From contig NZ_CP119082.1 of NCBI RefSeq assembly GCF_029027965.1, positions 124,001 through 188,000 of the forward strand: a DNA stretch of 64,000 bases. Reading direction: 5' to 3'. Every line of letters begins with the position of its first letter. Position 1 is the stretch's first letter. Positions 1-10,050 of this stretch are shown here, piece by piece. The notes under the pieces were generated by a model that did not search any database, was not told the origin of the DNA, and worked only from the letters and a program-made list of their open reading frames with translations. The translations under genes and the position numbers were made by a program. Source of the DNA: Paracoccus sp. S3-43 (GTDB lineage Bacteria; Pseudomonadota; Alphaproteobacteria; Rhodobacterales; Rhodobacteraceae).

Positions 1-276
1 CATGCCCTCGGCCGCCGGGGGGTGCTGGGGCAGGAAGGCCAGGCGGCGGGCATAGTCGCGGGCGCGCCAGTCGGGCAGGGCGCGGCCCTCGAAGGCGACG
101 GCGCCGCCGCTGGGGGCGATCTGGCGGGCCAGCACCTTCAGCAGGGTGGACTTGCCCGACCCGTTATGGCCGATCAGCGCGATCACCCGGCCGGGGGGCA
201 GGTCCAGCGTCAGGCCGTGCAGAAGGCGGCGGCCGGGGACATCGACGGTCAGGTCGGAGATGGAAAACAGGCTCAT
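1..276 (-). CDS. fhuC: FhuC-type ferric-siderophore ABC transporter ATPase, 3' part off the window
   Basis: This is the N-terminal 92 codons of an ABC ATPase; the rest lies beyond the left edge. The Walker A motif GHNGSGKST is at residues 36-44 and the Q-loop (FLPQ) is near residue 84, both normal for the family. The ATG at 276 overlaps the stop of the permease gene (ATGA), so the two are translationally coupled. As the last visible gene of receptor-FhuD-FhuB-FhuC order, it should energise import of ferric hydroxamate-type siderophores across the inner membrane. The signature motif and Walker B are outside the window and could not be checked. Confidence 0.85.
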   Translation of the reverse strand, partial: MSLFSISDLTVDVPGRRLLHGLTLDLPPGRVIALIGHNGSGKSTLLKVLARQIAPSGGAVAFEGRALPDWRARDYARRLAFLPQHPPAAEGM

Positions 277-2237
277 CGCTGCGGTCTCGTCATCAGCCAG
301 ATCAGCCAGGGCGCGCCGATCAGCGACGCGAACAGGCCCAGCGGCAGTTCATAGGGAAAGCCCGCCATGCGCGCCCCGAAATCGGCGGCCAGCATCAGCG
401 CGGCGCCGATCAGCGCCGCGCCGGTGACATGATCGCCGGGGCGCGCAAGGCCCAGGCGGCGGGCCATGTGGGGGGCCATCAGGCCGACGAAGGACAGCGG
501 CCCGACCAGGACCGTGGCGGCCCCCGTGGCCATCCCGGCCAAGGCGGTCAGCAGCAGCCGCGCGCGGCGCAGGGGCAGGCCCAGCCCGCCCGCGACGCCG
601 GTGCCCAGCGGCAGCATCGCCAGCCAGCGCCGCCCGGCCAGCGACCCGGCCCACAGCACCCCCGCCACCGCCGCCAGGGCCAGCGCGCCGGGCATGGTCA
701 CGGCCGATGACGATCCCGACAGCCAGGCGAGGATCTGGAAGGATCGCATGTCGCCCACCGACATCGCCGCCGCCAGCACGGCCGAGGCCAGGGCCGAGAC
801 CGCGATTCCCGCCAGCAGCACCCGTTCGGCGGGCATGTCGCGGCGGCTGACGAAAGCGGCGATCAGCGCCAGCGCCACCGCGCCCCCGGCCATCGTGCCC
901 AGCGTCAGCGCCGCCGCCGTGGGCGCGGCCAGCAGATAGACCGCGCCCGCATAGCCCATCGCCGCGCCGCCCGACACGCCCAGCACCTCGGGCGAGGCGA
1001 GGGGGTTCGCGGTCAGCCGTTGCAGGATCGCCCCCGCCAGGGCCAGCGCCGCCCCGGCCGAAGTTGCCGCGATCAGGCGCGGCAGGCGCATCGGCAGGAA
1101 GGCCGCGAAGCTTTCGGCGTCCAGGATCGCCCAGCCGCCGGGCACCCGGCCGATCCAGACCAGCACCAGGGCCGCAATGATCAGGGCCACCGCCAGCCCG
1201 GCCAGCAGCGGCGCCGGGCGGTCGCGGCGGGGCGCGGGGCCTTCGGCGCGTTCCATTCCGGGCGGGGTGGATCCGCGCAGGCGCGGCAGCAGCCGGATCA
1301 GCAGCGGCCCGCCGATCAGCCCGGTCAGCGCGCCGGTCGGAAAGGTCTCGCCCAGGCGGTCCGCGACCAGCAGCACCAGCCCGTCGCAGACCGACAGGAT
1401 CAGCGCGCCGATCACCGGCGACAGGACCAGCAGGCGCGGGATCGACACCGCGCCCAGGGTGCGCGCCAAGGCGGGGGCGGCCAGGCCCACGAAGGCGATC
1501 AGCCCCAGTTCGGCGGATACGGCGGCGGCCAGGATCACCGCCACGCCGACCGCCAGCAGCCGCACCAGCGTGACGTTCAGGCCCAGGCCCGAAGCGCCCT
1601 CGACCCCCAGCGACAGCACGCGCAGCGGGCGCGCCAAAGCCGCGGCGGCGGCGGCCCCGAAGACCAGCACCCCCGCCAGCACCCGCACCCCCGACCAGTC
1701 CTGCTGGACCAGAGACCCGCCGTTCCAGATCACCAGCGACAGCAGGTATTGCCCCTGCGCCAGCGTCGTCGCGGTCGCCACGGCACTGGCCGTCATCCCG
1801 ACCAGCATCCCGGCGATCACCATCGTCACCGGAGCAAAGCCCCGCCGCGCGCCGATGGCCAGCACCAGCCCGGCGGCCAGCCCCGCCCCGGTCAGCGCCA
1901 CCGGCCAACGGCCCTGATCCAGCAGGCCCGGCGCCAGCATGGTCGCCATCACCAGTGCAAGCTGCGCGCCCGAGGAGATGCCCAGCGTGGTCGGGTCGGC
2001 GACCGGGTTCCTCAGCACGACTTGCAGGATTGCGCCGGACAGGCCCAGCACCGCGCCCGCCAGTAGCGCGACCACTCCGCGCGGCATCAGCCCGAAGCCC
2101 AGCAGGATCTGGGGAATGTCCATTCGCGCCGGATCCAGCGGCCAGGCGGGCCAGTCCGCGAAGGGCAGCAGGTGCAGCGCGGCCGCCAGCCACAGGGCGG
2201 CGGCAAGAGCGGCGGCGGGGATCAGCCGCGCGGTCAT
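273..2237 (-). CDS. fhuB: FhuB-type double-length ferric-siderophore permease
   Basis: A 654-residue, very hydrophobic protein with two homologous FecCD-type permease halves (roughly residues 1-330 and 335-654). Each half has a glycine-rich segment of the type GLIAFVGLAAPALAR and GPLSFVGLMAPHMARR, the conserved loop that contacts the ATPase. E. coli FhuB has the same fused two-domain form and about 660 residues, which favours a hydroxamate system over haem or vitamin B12 importers with single-domain permeases. The ATG at 2237 is chosen because it overlaps the upstream stop (ATGA) and begins a hydrophobic N-terminus; the same frame is open further upstream but runs through the binding-protein gene. 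Confidence 0.88.
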   Translation of the reverse strand: MTARLIPAAALAAALWLAAALHLLPFADWPAWPLDPARMDIPQILLGFGLMPRGVVALLAGAVLGLSGAILQVVLRNPVADPTTLGISSGAQLALVMATMLAPGLLDQGRWPVALTGAGLAAGLVLAIGARRGFAPVTMVIAGMLVGMTASAVATATTLAQGQYLLSLVIWNGGSLVQQDWSGVRVLAGVLVFGAAAAAALARPLRVLSLGVEGASGLGLNVTLVRLLAVGVAVILAAAVSAELGLIAFVGLAAPALARTLGAVSIPRLLVLSPVIGALILSVCDGLVLLVADRLGETFPTGALTGLIGGPLLIRLLPRLRGSTPPGMERAEGPAPRRDRPAPLLAGLAVALIIAALVLVWIGRVPGGWAILDAESFAAFLPMRLPRLIAATSAGAALALAGAILQRLTANPLASPEVLGVSGGAAMGYAGAVYLLAAPTAAALTLGTMAGGAVALALIAAFVSRRDMPAERVLLAGIAVSALASAVLAAAMSVGDMRSFQILAWLSGSSSAVTMPGALALAAVAGVLWAGSLAGRRWLAMLPLGTGVAGGLGLPLRRARLLLTALAGMATGAATVLVGPLSFVGLMAPHMARRLGLARPGDHVTGAALIGAALMLAADFGARMAGFPYELPLGLFASLIGAPWLIWLMTRPQR

Positions 2238-3115
2238 GCGATGGTCCCCGGCCCGGCCTCGAAAGCCTGGGCCAGCAGGGTGGCGAACCGCAGCGCGGCG
2301 GGGACGGCGCCGAAGGCGTTGGTGTCGGCCAGCAGCCAGGTCCGCCCCCGCGCGACCGGGGGCAGGGCGCGCCACAGGACGCTGCGCGACAGGGCGCGTC
2401 CTGCGGCGGCGGGCAGGGTGCCGATATTGACCAGCCGGGCCTCGGGCATCCGGGCCAACCGCTCGATCGGGACGGGCGCCATGAAGCTGAAGGCGGTGTC
2501 CCCCGCCCAGGCGTTTCGCAGGCCCAGCCGATCCAGCGTGCTGCCGAACAGGCTGTCGAAGCCGAAGACCCGCATGTGCCGGCCGTCGCCGATATTGATC
2601 AGCGCCACCGGCCGGTCGCGGAACGGCGCCAGCCGCCGGGCCAGCCCATCCAAGGCGGCATGGGTCGCGGCCAGGGTGCGCGCGCCCGCCCTTGGGTCGC
2701 CGATGACATCCGCAAGCGCCGTCAGCGCGGCAAGCGCCCGGGGCAAGGGCGGCTCGCCCGGCGTGAAGAAGGGCAGCGACAGGACCGGGGCGATGGTCCG
2801 CAGCCGGTCCTCGTAGCGGGTGTAATAGGGCGAGGACAGGATCAGATCCGGCCGGGTCAGTTGCAACAGTTCGAAATTCGGAGCGCCGCGCAGGCCCAGG
2901 TCGATGACGTGATCGGGGATCGCGGGTGTGATCACATCCTGGCGGAACCGCACCAGTTCGGCGGCGGCGACGGGCATGTGGCCGATGGCCGCGGCGGTTT
3001 CCAGCATCGCCCAGTCGATGGCGGCCAGACGCGGGCGCAAACCCTGCGCCCGTAACGGAAAACCCGCCGCCAGGAAAGCCCCGGCGGCGGACAGGATCGC
3101 ACGGCGCGAGGGCAT
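2234..3115 (-). CDS. fhuD: FhuD-like periplasmic ferric-siderophore binding protein
   Basis: A 293-residue protein beginning MPSRRAILSAAG, a twin-arginine-like signal followed by a hydrophobic stretch ending near LRAQG, so export to the periplasm is likely. The body fits the PF01497 periplasmic binding family: an IDWAMLETAAAIG segment near the start, the LTRPDLILSS motif, and a closing helix-rich lobe. The ATG at 3115 is preferred over upstream in-frame codons because those overlap the receptor stop and lack an export signal. It lies 15 bp after the receptor gene and overlaps the permease start, so it belongs to the same uptake operon. The siderophore itself cannot be told from sequence. Confidence 0.83.
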   Translation of the reverse strand: MPSRRAILSAAGAFLAAGFPLRAQGLRPRLAAIDWAMLETAAAIGHMPVAAAELVRFRQDVITPAIPDHVIDLGLRGAPNFELLQLTRPDLILSSPYYTRYEDRLRTIAPVLSLPFFTPGEPPLPRALAALTALADVIGDPRAGARTLAATHAALDGLARRLAPFRDRPVALINIGDGRHMRVFGFDSLFGSTLDRLGLRNAWAGDTAFSFMAPVPIERLARMPEARLVNIGTLPAAAGRALSRSVLWRALPPVARGRTWLLADTNAFGAVPAALRFATLLAQAFEAGPGTIA

Positions 3116-3129
3116 GATGCCCCCGCCGA

Positions 3130-5226
3130 TCACCATGTGTAGGCGATTTCTGCGGTCACGGTGCGACCTTCGCCATAGGCGCAATAGGAAAAGCCGCAGG
3201 TTCCCAGGTAAACCTCATCGGTGAGGTTCGAGATATTCAGCTTGGCCCGGTAATTGTCGCGGCTGTAGCTGGCGCCCAGATCGACCAGCGTCACATCATC
3301 CAGCTTGGCGGGCAGACCGGCGGCCGCCGGCTCGTTCGATTGGCTATAATAGCGCGAGCCGATGTAGCGGATGCCGCCGCCAACCCGGAAGCCGTTCCCA
3401 AAGTCGCGATCCAGCCAGACGCTGGCGAGATGACGAGGAGCGTTTGGCATTTCCTTGCCGTCATTCACGGCGTCGCGAGGATCGCTCTGCTCGGTGCTGT
3501 TGTAGGCATAGCTTGCGCGGATGTCCCAGCCAGCCGCAATCTCTGCCGTCGCCTCCAGTTCCAGGCCTCGCGACTTCACCTTGCCGACCTGATACCACCT
3601 GTTGTCGGCCGCATCGCGATAGGTCACGTTCTGGTTTTCCAGATCATAGATCGTGGCCGTGATGAGACCGTCGAAGCTTTGCGGCCGATACTTGACGCCA
3701 GCTTCCCACTGCTTGCCCTCGGTGGGTTTCAACGGGGTTCCGTCGTTCTGGGTGCTGGTGACCGGGTCGAAGGAGGTCGAGTAGCTGACATAGGGCATCA
3801 TGCCATTGTCAAAGAGATACGAGACCCCCGCGCGGCCGGTGACTTTGTTATCCTTGTAGACGGTGTCATCGCTATAGGCACCCGTCTGCTCGACCCAGTC
3901 GTAACGCAGACCAAGGGTGCCGCGCCACTTGCCATAGATCAGCTCGTCCTGGGCATAGAGACCTGCCTGACGATAAAGCGTGGGGCCTTCCGAGACATAC
4001 CAAGGCGTGCGGACAGTATCGGTATGGTAATCGGGGTTATCAAGATCCAGCGGATCGGCATTCAGCCATTCGCTGCGCTGATCGGCCTCGTAGCGGCGAA
4101 TATCGGCACCGAACAGCAGTTGGTGGGTAACCTGACCGGTGATCATCTGGCCCGACAGGCGGGTATCAAGGCTGATCGTATTGCTGCTTTCGCGCTGCCG
4201 GCTGGAACCGCGACCCATGATAGTGTCGGTGTCGCTGTCGCTTGGATAGGTGCCACGGTAATCCCAATCCAACTTCTCGTAACGCAAGCCCTGGCTAAGG
4301 GTCCAGCCACTCTCCATCTCGTGGCTGACCTCGACGCCGACGCTGTACATGGTCCGGTCGCTTTCGTCCCAATCCTTCTGGCCGGTGTAAAGATCGCGGA
4401 GGTATTCACCGTCGCCGGTCAGAGCCACCGTAGGGGCAACGCCAGCGGGCGAAATCGGCGCATCCTTGGTATAATTCGCCAGGACGTCGATGGTCGTCGC
4501 CGCATCCGGGGTCCAGCGCGCCGCACCGGCAAGATAGCCGCCCTTGTTGGTCAAATCCTCGATCTGGGTGCTGTCGTCGCGACCGATGCCGGTCATGCGG
4601 AAGGCAAGCGTGTCGTCCGCCGAACGGTTCACGTCGAAGAAAAGTTTCGAGCTTTCATTGCTGTCATAGCCAAGCCCCACTTCTCCGAAATTGCCGGATT
4701 GCGCGCGCTTCTGCACCATGTTGATGATGCCCATCGGCGAACCTGCGCCATAGAGCGACGAGGACGGGCCGCGCAGGATCTCGATCTGTTGCAGGCCGTA
4801 AATCTCCTGGCTAACGGCGCCGAAGAAGCGGCCTTGGCGCAGGCCGTTGACATATTGCGACTGTCGGGCGCTGAAGCCACGGACGATCGGCTCGTCGAAA
4901 CGCGGGTCGTGGCCGTAAGGTTCGGCCAGGACGCCCGCCGTATAGCCCAGGGCCTCGCCCAGGTTCTCGGCACCCTGTTCGGTGATCTGGTCGTTCGTCA
5001 CCACCGTGACGGACTGCTGGGCTTCCGAGATCGGCGTGGCCGACTTGGTGGTCTGCGCGCCGTTCGCGAAATAGCCCGCCACATCGTCGACGGTCAGGGT
5101 GATGTCGCCCAGGACGAACACCGAATCGTCTGCGGCCGAGGCTGCGGGCGCGGGGTCTTGGGCCAGGGCCGGATGGGCCAGCGCAAGGGCGCTGACGCTG
5201 GCGAGGATCAGGGAACGCGGGGTCAT
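3130..5226 (-). CDS. TonB-dependent ferric-siderophore outer membrane receptor
   Basis: A 698-residue outer membrane receptor. A Sec signal peptide (residues about 1-23, ending HPALAQ) is followed by a region that could be an exposed VFVLGD-type TonB segment, then a plug domain containing ITEQGAENLGEALGYTAGV and the IEILRGPSSSLYGAGSP motif, then a 22-strand type barrel ending in an aromatic residue (AEIAYTW). Length is normal for FhuA/FpvA-type receptors. The ATG at 5226 gives the cleanest signal peptide; in-frame starts at 5262 and 5274 would add a polar extension and no good ribosome site separates them. It heads the fhu-like operon. No convincing Fur or RirA box was recognised in the 118 bp upstream. 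Confidence 0.88.
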   Translation of the reverse strand: MTPRSLILASVSALALAHPALAQDPAPAASAADDSVFVLGDITLTVDDVAGYFANGAQTTKSATPISEAQQSVTVVTNDQITEQGAENLGEALGYTAGVLAEPYGHDPRFDEPIVRGFSARQSQYVNGLRQGRFFGAVSQEIYGLQQIEILRGPSSSLYGAGSPMGIINMVQKRAQSGNFGEVGLGYDSNESSKLFFDVNRSADDTLAFRMTGIGRDDSTQIEDLTNKGGYLAGAARWTPDAATTIDVLANYTKDAPISPAGVAPTVALTGDGEYLRDLYTGQKDWDESDRTMYSVGVEVSHEMESGWTLSQGLRYEKLDWDYRGTYPSDSDTDTIMGRGSSRQRESSNTISLDTRLSGQMITGQVTHQLLFGADIRRYEADQRSEWLNADPLDLDNPDYHTDTVRTPWYVSEGPTLYRQAGLYAQDELIYGKWRGTLGLRYDWVEQTGAYSDDTVYKDNKVTGRAGVSYLFDNGMMPYVSYSTSFDPVTSTQNDGTPLKPTEGKQWEAGVKYRPQSFDGLITATIYDLENQNVTYRDAADNRWYQVGKVKSRGLELEATAEIAAGWDIRASYAYNSTEQSDPRDAVNDGKEMPNAPRHLASVWLDRDFGNGFRVGGGIRYIGSRYYSQSNEPAAAGLPAKLDDVTLVDLGASYSRDNYRAKLNISNLTDEVYLGTCGFSYCAYGEGRTVTAEIAYTW

Positions 5227-5344
5227 GAGGGCCTGCCGGGACGAGGGGATATGTTTTCCCATCGTTTGCGCCACCAGCGGCAGCGCGTCAAATCAAACCC
5301 GACAGAAAAGCTGCGTTATTAACCTTTGCTGTGACATTTTCACG

Positions 5345-6640
<1,296 letters not shown>

Positions 6641-6641
6641 G

Positions 6642-7736
6642 TCAGGCGCCCATCAGGCCGGGGTTGAGGATGCCCGCCGGGTCGAAGGCCCGCCGCAGCC
6701 CGTCCTGCAACCGCGCGACCGCGCCGGTCTGCGGCGGAAAGGCCGGGCCGGTGGCCGTGTCGCGGCGGATCAGCGTGGCATGGGCGGCCAGCGCGCGCGG
6801 ATTGCCGGGGCCGCGATACCAGATCAGCCCGCCGCCCCAGTCCAGCGAGCAATCGCCGCCCATCGCCCGCAGGCCCGCGCAGAAACCCGGCGCATCGGTC
6901 GGTTTGCAGAGGATCCGCCACAGCGGCCCGCCATCCGCGAAATGCGCCACGTCGCGGATCGCGTCCCAGGGTGCGTCGTCCAGCACTTCGGGGCGCCAGT
7001 CGGCCAGCAGCGCCAGCAGCCGGTCGCGGCGATAGGCAAGCTGACGCTCCAACCCCTCCATCCGCAGATAGGCCGTGCCGCCGACAAGGGCCGCGCCCGA
7101 GACCTCGAAGGGGGTGGACAGCGCAATGGTAAAAATGCGCAGCGCGGTGGCCTCGCCCGTGCCGGGAAAGGCCAGCGTGCAGCGGGCGGGCAGCAGCGGC
7201 AGGGTCTTCAGGACGACCTCGGTCAGCACCGCGAGGGTGCCATGCGACCCGGCCAGCAGTTTCGACAGATCCAGCCCGGTGACGTTCTTCATCACCCGCC
7301 CGCCGGTCTTCAGCACGCGGCCCCGCCCATCGACAAAGCGCACCCCCAGCAGGTGATCGCGGCAGGCCCCGGCCAGCACCCGGCGCGGGCCGCTGGCATT
7401 GGCCGCGACCATGCCGCCCAGCGTCGGCGTACCGTTGCCGCCCAGGACGCCGCGCAGATCCGGCGGCTCGAAGGCCAGCGCCTGGCCCTCGGCCTCCAGC
7501 ATCGCCTGGATCTCGGGCAGGGGGGTGCCGGGACGGGCGATCAGCGTCATCTCTCCGGGGGAATAGGTCACGACGCCGGACAGGCGCGACAGGGACAGCG
7601 GCTCGCCGGGGGTGCGGTTTTCCACCCGCGTCCCGCCGCCCGCGATGCGCAGGGGGCTGCTGCGGGCGTGGCAGTCGGCGACGATCTCGGCCAGTTCGGC
7701 CTCGGTCGTGGGGGCAAGGTCCAGGGCGACGGTCAT
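6642..7736 (-). CDS. glcE: Glycolate oxidase FAD-binding subunit GlcE
   Basis: A 364-residue FAD-binding protein with a short FAD_binding_4 domain (LRIAGGGTR near residue 30, and a TLGGMVAANASGPRR segment) and a C-terminal FAD-linked oxidase region, the expected shortened relative of GlcD. Start at 7736 is fixed by the ATGA overlap with the end of glcD. Together with GlcD and GlcF it forms the membrane-associated glycolate dehydrogenase that makes glyoxylate from glycolate. The same frame is open far upstream, but that stretch is antisense-like sequence inside glcD. Confidence 0.93.
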   Translation of the reverse strand: MTVALDLAPTTEAELAEIVADCHARSSPLRIAGGGTRVENRTPGEPLSLSRLSGVVTYSPGEMTLIARPGTPLPEIQAMLEAEGQALAFEPPDLRGVLGGNGTPTLGGMVAANASGPRRVLAGACRDHLLGVRFVDGRGRVLKTGGRVMKNVTGLDLSKLLAGSHGTLAVLTEVVLKTLPLLPARCTLAFPGTGEATALRIFTIALSTPFEVSGAALVGGTAYLRMEGLERQLAYRRDRLLALLADWRPEVLDDAPWDAIRDVAHFADGGPLWRILCKPTDAPGFCAGLRAMGGDCSLDWGGGLIWYRGPGNPRALAAHATLIRRDTATGPAFPPQTGAVARLQDGLRRAFDPAGILNPGLMGA

Positions 7737-9175
7737 CGGGCGGCCCGGTGCGCGGCGCTGGCCTCCAGCGGAAAGACCTTGGCGGGGTTCAGCAGCCAGC
7801 CGGGATCGAACACATCCTTGACCTGCATCTGGATCGCCAGATCCTCGGGCGCGTATTGATCGCCCATCAGGTCGCGCTTTTCCACGCCCACGCCATGTTC
7901 GCCGGTCAGGCAGCCGCCGACCTGAACGCAGAGGCGCAGGATATCGGTCCCAAAAGCCTCGGCCCGGGCCAGATCGCCCGGCTTGTTGGCGTCGAACAGG
8001 ATCAGCGGGTGCATGTTGCCGTCGCCCGCGTGAAAGACATTGGCGACCTCCAGCCCGTGCTGGCGCGACAGTTCGCCGATCCGGCGCAGCGTATAGGGCA
8101 GCTGGCCCACCGGCACCGTGCCGTCGAGGCAGATATAGTCGCCCAGCCGGCCCATGGCGCCGAAGGCCGATTTGCGGCCCTTCCAGATCGCCAAAGCCTC
8201 GTCGGCATTGCGGCTTTCGCGGAATTCGACCGGGTTCAGCGCATCCGCAATGGCGCGGATCCGGGCGATCTGGTCGTCGATTTCCGCAAGCGAGCCCTCG
8301 ACCTCGACGATCAGGACGGCGGGGCAGGCGGGATAGCCCGCCTTGGCGAAGGCTTCCACGGCGCGCAGGCAGGGTTCGTCCATGTATTCGATGGCGACCG
8401 GCAGCACGCCGGATCGGATGATGTTGGCCACGCATTCGCCCGCGACCTCGGCGGAATCAAACCCGATCAGCACCGGCCGCGCGCCCTCGGGACGGGGCAG
8501 GATGCGCAGGACGGCCTCGGTCACGACGCCAAGCTGGCCTTCGGATCCGCAGAGGATCCCCAGCAGGTCCAGCCCTTCGGGGCCAAGCTCCGGCCCGCCC
8601 AGCTCGATCACCTCGCCGGTGGTCAGCACAACGGTCGCGCCCATCAGGTTGTTGGTGGTGACGCCGTATTTCAGGCAATGCGCACCGCCGGAATTCATCG
8701 CGATATTGCCCGCGATGGTGCAGGCCAGTTGCGAGGACGGGTCGGGGGCATAGAAGAAGCCCAGCGGTTCCAGTTCCGCGCTGACCGACAGGTTGGTGAC
8801 GCCGGTCTGGACGCGGATGAAACGGTTCCGGGTGTCGATTTCCAGCACCTCGCGCAGGCGCATGGTGCCCAGGATCACGCAATCGGCGGTCGGCAGCGCG
8901 CCGCCTGCCAGCGATGTTCCCGCCCCGCGCGGCACCACCGGCACGCCCATGTCCCCGCAGACCCGCATGACCGCCGCAACCTCGGCCGTCGTGCGGGGCA
9001 GGGTCACCGCCAGAGGCAGGCAGCGATAGGCGGTCAGCGCGTCGCATTCATAGGCGCGGGTTTCCTGGGGATCGTCGATCACCGCGTCGGCGGGCAGGAC
9101 CGCGCGCAGGGCGGCGACGATCTGCGGCCCGCGCGCAAGGATGCGTGGATCGGGCGCGGGCATGGCGATGGTCAT
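7733..9175 (-). CDS. glcD: Glycolate oxidase subunit GlcD
   Basis: A 480-residue FAD-linked oxidase, the catalytic subunit of glycolate dehydrogenase. The FAD-binding loop PVVPRGAGTSLAGGALP is near residues 75-92, followed by the conserved IAGNIAMNSGGAHCLKYG stretch; near the C-terminus are NVFHAGDGNMHP and GEHGVG, the substrate-site histidine motifs of the family. The ATG at 9175 has an excellent AAGGAGG ribosome site. It is the first gene of glcDEF and lies 92 bp from a divergent FadR-type regulator with a palindromic operator in between. Confidence 0.96.
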   Translation of the reverse strand: MTIAMPAPDPRILARGPQIVAALRAVLPADAVIDDPQETRAYECDALTAYRCLPLAVTLPRTTAEVAAVMRVCGDMGVPVVPRGAGTSLAGGALPTADCVILGTMRLREVLEIDTRNRFIRVQTGVTNLSVSAELEPLGFFYAPDPSSQLACTIAGNIAMNSGGAHCLKYGVTTNNLMGATVVLTTGEVIELGGPELGPEGLDLLGILCGSEGQLGVVTEAVLRILPRPEGARPVLIGFDSAEVAGECVANIIRSGVLPVAIEYMDEPCLRAVEAFAKAGYPACPAVLIVEVEGSLAEIDDQIARIRAIADALNPVEFRESRNADEALAIWKGRKSAFGAMGRLGDYICLDGTVPVGQLPYTLRRIGELSRQHGLEVANVFHAGDGNMHPLILFDANKPGDLARAEAFGTDILRLCVQVGGCLTGEHGVGVEKRDLMGDQYAPEDLAIQMQVKDVFDPGWLLNPAKVFPLEASAAHRAAR

Positions 9176-9198
9176 GGCTGTGCCTCCTTGGTTCCATG

Positions 9199-9221
9199 CT
9201 TGGTAAAATGATTTGACCAAG
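9199..9221. promoter_or_regulatory. Palindromic operator between glcD and its regulator
   Basis: A 23-bp near-perfect inverted repeat: left arm CTTGGTAAAAT, central G at 9210, right arm ATTTGACCAAG. Only one base pair of the eleven is mismatched. The TGGT...ACCA core is the half-site pattern of FadR/PdhR/GlcC-type GntR proteins. It starts 23 bp upstream of the glcD start and 46 bp from the regulator start, where bound protein could control both directions. Confidence 0.75.
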
Positions 9222-9267
9222 CCTGTCAATTGCGATGACATGGCGGCGACGACAAGGGATCCGCGCC

Positions 9268-10050
9268 ATGACCGATCTTTCCATCCGCCCCGAACGCGCG
9301 GCCGAGGCCGTGGCCCGCCATATCGAGACGCTGATCCTGGAAGGATCGCTGGCGCCCGATGACGGCCTGCTGCCGGAACGGGATCTCGCGGCGCGGCTGA
9401 ACGTCTCTCGCCCGACGCTGCGCGACGGGCTGAAGCTGTTGCAGGATCGCGGGCTGCTGGTGGGCGGAAAGGGGCGGGGGATGCGGGTGGCGGCCCTGGG
9501 ACGGGGGGCGATCACCGATCCGCTGCTGGCGCTGCTGGCCGACCACCCCGAGGTCGAGGATGATTACCTGGATTTCCGCGACGTGGTGGAAAGCCACGCC
9601 GCCGGTCTGGCCGCCGCGCGCGCCACCAGCCTGGACCGCGACCGCATCGCCGCCGCCCTGGACGCCATCGACACCGCCCATGCCGCCGCCGATCCGACAG
9701 CCGAGGCTGATGCCGACGCCGCCCTGCACCAGGCGATCTACGAGGCCAGCCACAATCTGGTGCTGTTGCAGATCATGCGGGCGCTGTCGGGCAGCCTGCG
9801 CAGTAACGTGGCGCGGAACCGGGGGCGGATGTTCACCCTGCCGCAGATCCGCGACCGGCTGCGCGACCAGCACCGCGACATTGGGGCCGCGATCCTGGCC
9901 CGCGACGCCGCCGCGGCCCGCGTCGCGGCCCATGCGCATCTGACCTATGTCCGCCAGGCCGCCCGCGATCTGGCCGAGGCGCAGGCGCAGCTGGAAACCG
10001 CCCGCCGCCGCCAGTCGGCCGGGGGCCTGGGCCAGCGGGGGCAGGCATGA
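9268..10050 (+). CDS. FadR/PdhR-type GntR regulator of glycolate genes (GlcC-like)
   Basis: A 260-residue regulator with an N-terminal winged helix (residues about 10-75; LPERDLAARLNVSRPTLRDG is the recognition region) and a C-terminal all-helical FCD ligand domain (DFRDVVESHAAGLAAA onward). Start at 9268 (MTDLSIRPERAAE) fits the family better than the longer in-frame option. It is divergent from glcDEF and its stop overlaps the glycerate kinase start (ATGA), so it is co-transcribed with that gene. By analogy with E. coli GlcC and PdhR it likely senses a small organic acid such as glycolate; whether it activates or represses is not visible. Confidence 0.82.
   Translation: MTDLSIRPERAAEAVARHIETLILEGSLAPDDGLLPERDLAARLNVSRPTLRDGLKLLQDRGLLVGGKGRGMRVAALGRGAITDPLLALLADHPEVEDDYLDFRDVVESHAAGLAAARATSLDRDRIAAALDAIDTAHAAADPTAEADADAALHQAIYEASHNLVLLQIMRALSGSLRSNVARNRGRMFTLPQIRDRLRDQHRDIGAAILARDAAAARVAAHAHLTYVRQAARDLAEAQAQLETARRRQSAGGLGQRGQA

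Noticed and set aside
3340..5322. A long open frame on the plus strand opposite the siderophore receptor
   Set aside because: It is antisense to a receptor with clear motifs, has no ribosome site or known domain, and results from GC-rich codon use.
5227..5344. Iron-responsive box (Fur, Irr or RirA) before the siderophore receptor
   Set aside because: Only a short GTGA/TCAC repeat near 5331-5343 was found; its spacing does not fit any of the three consensus patterns.
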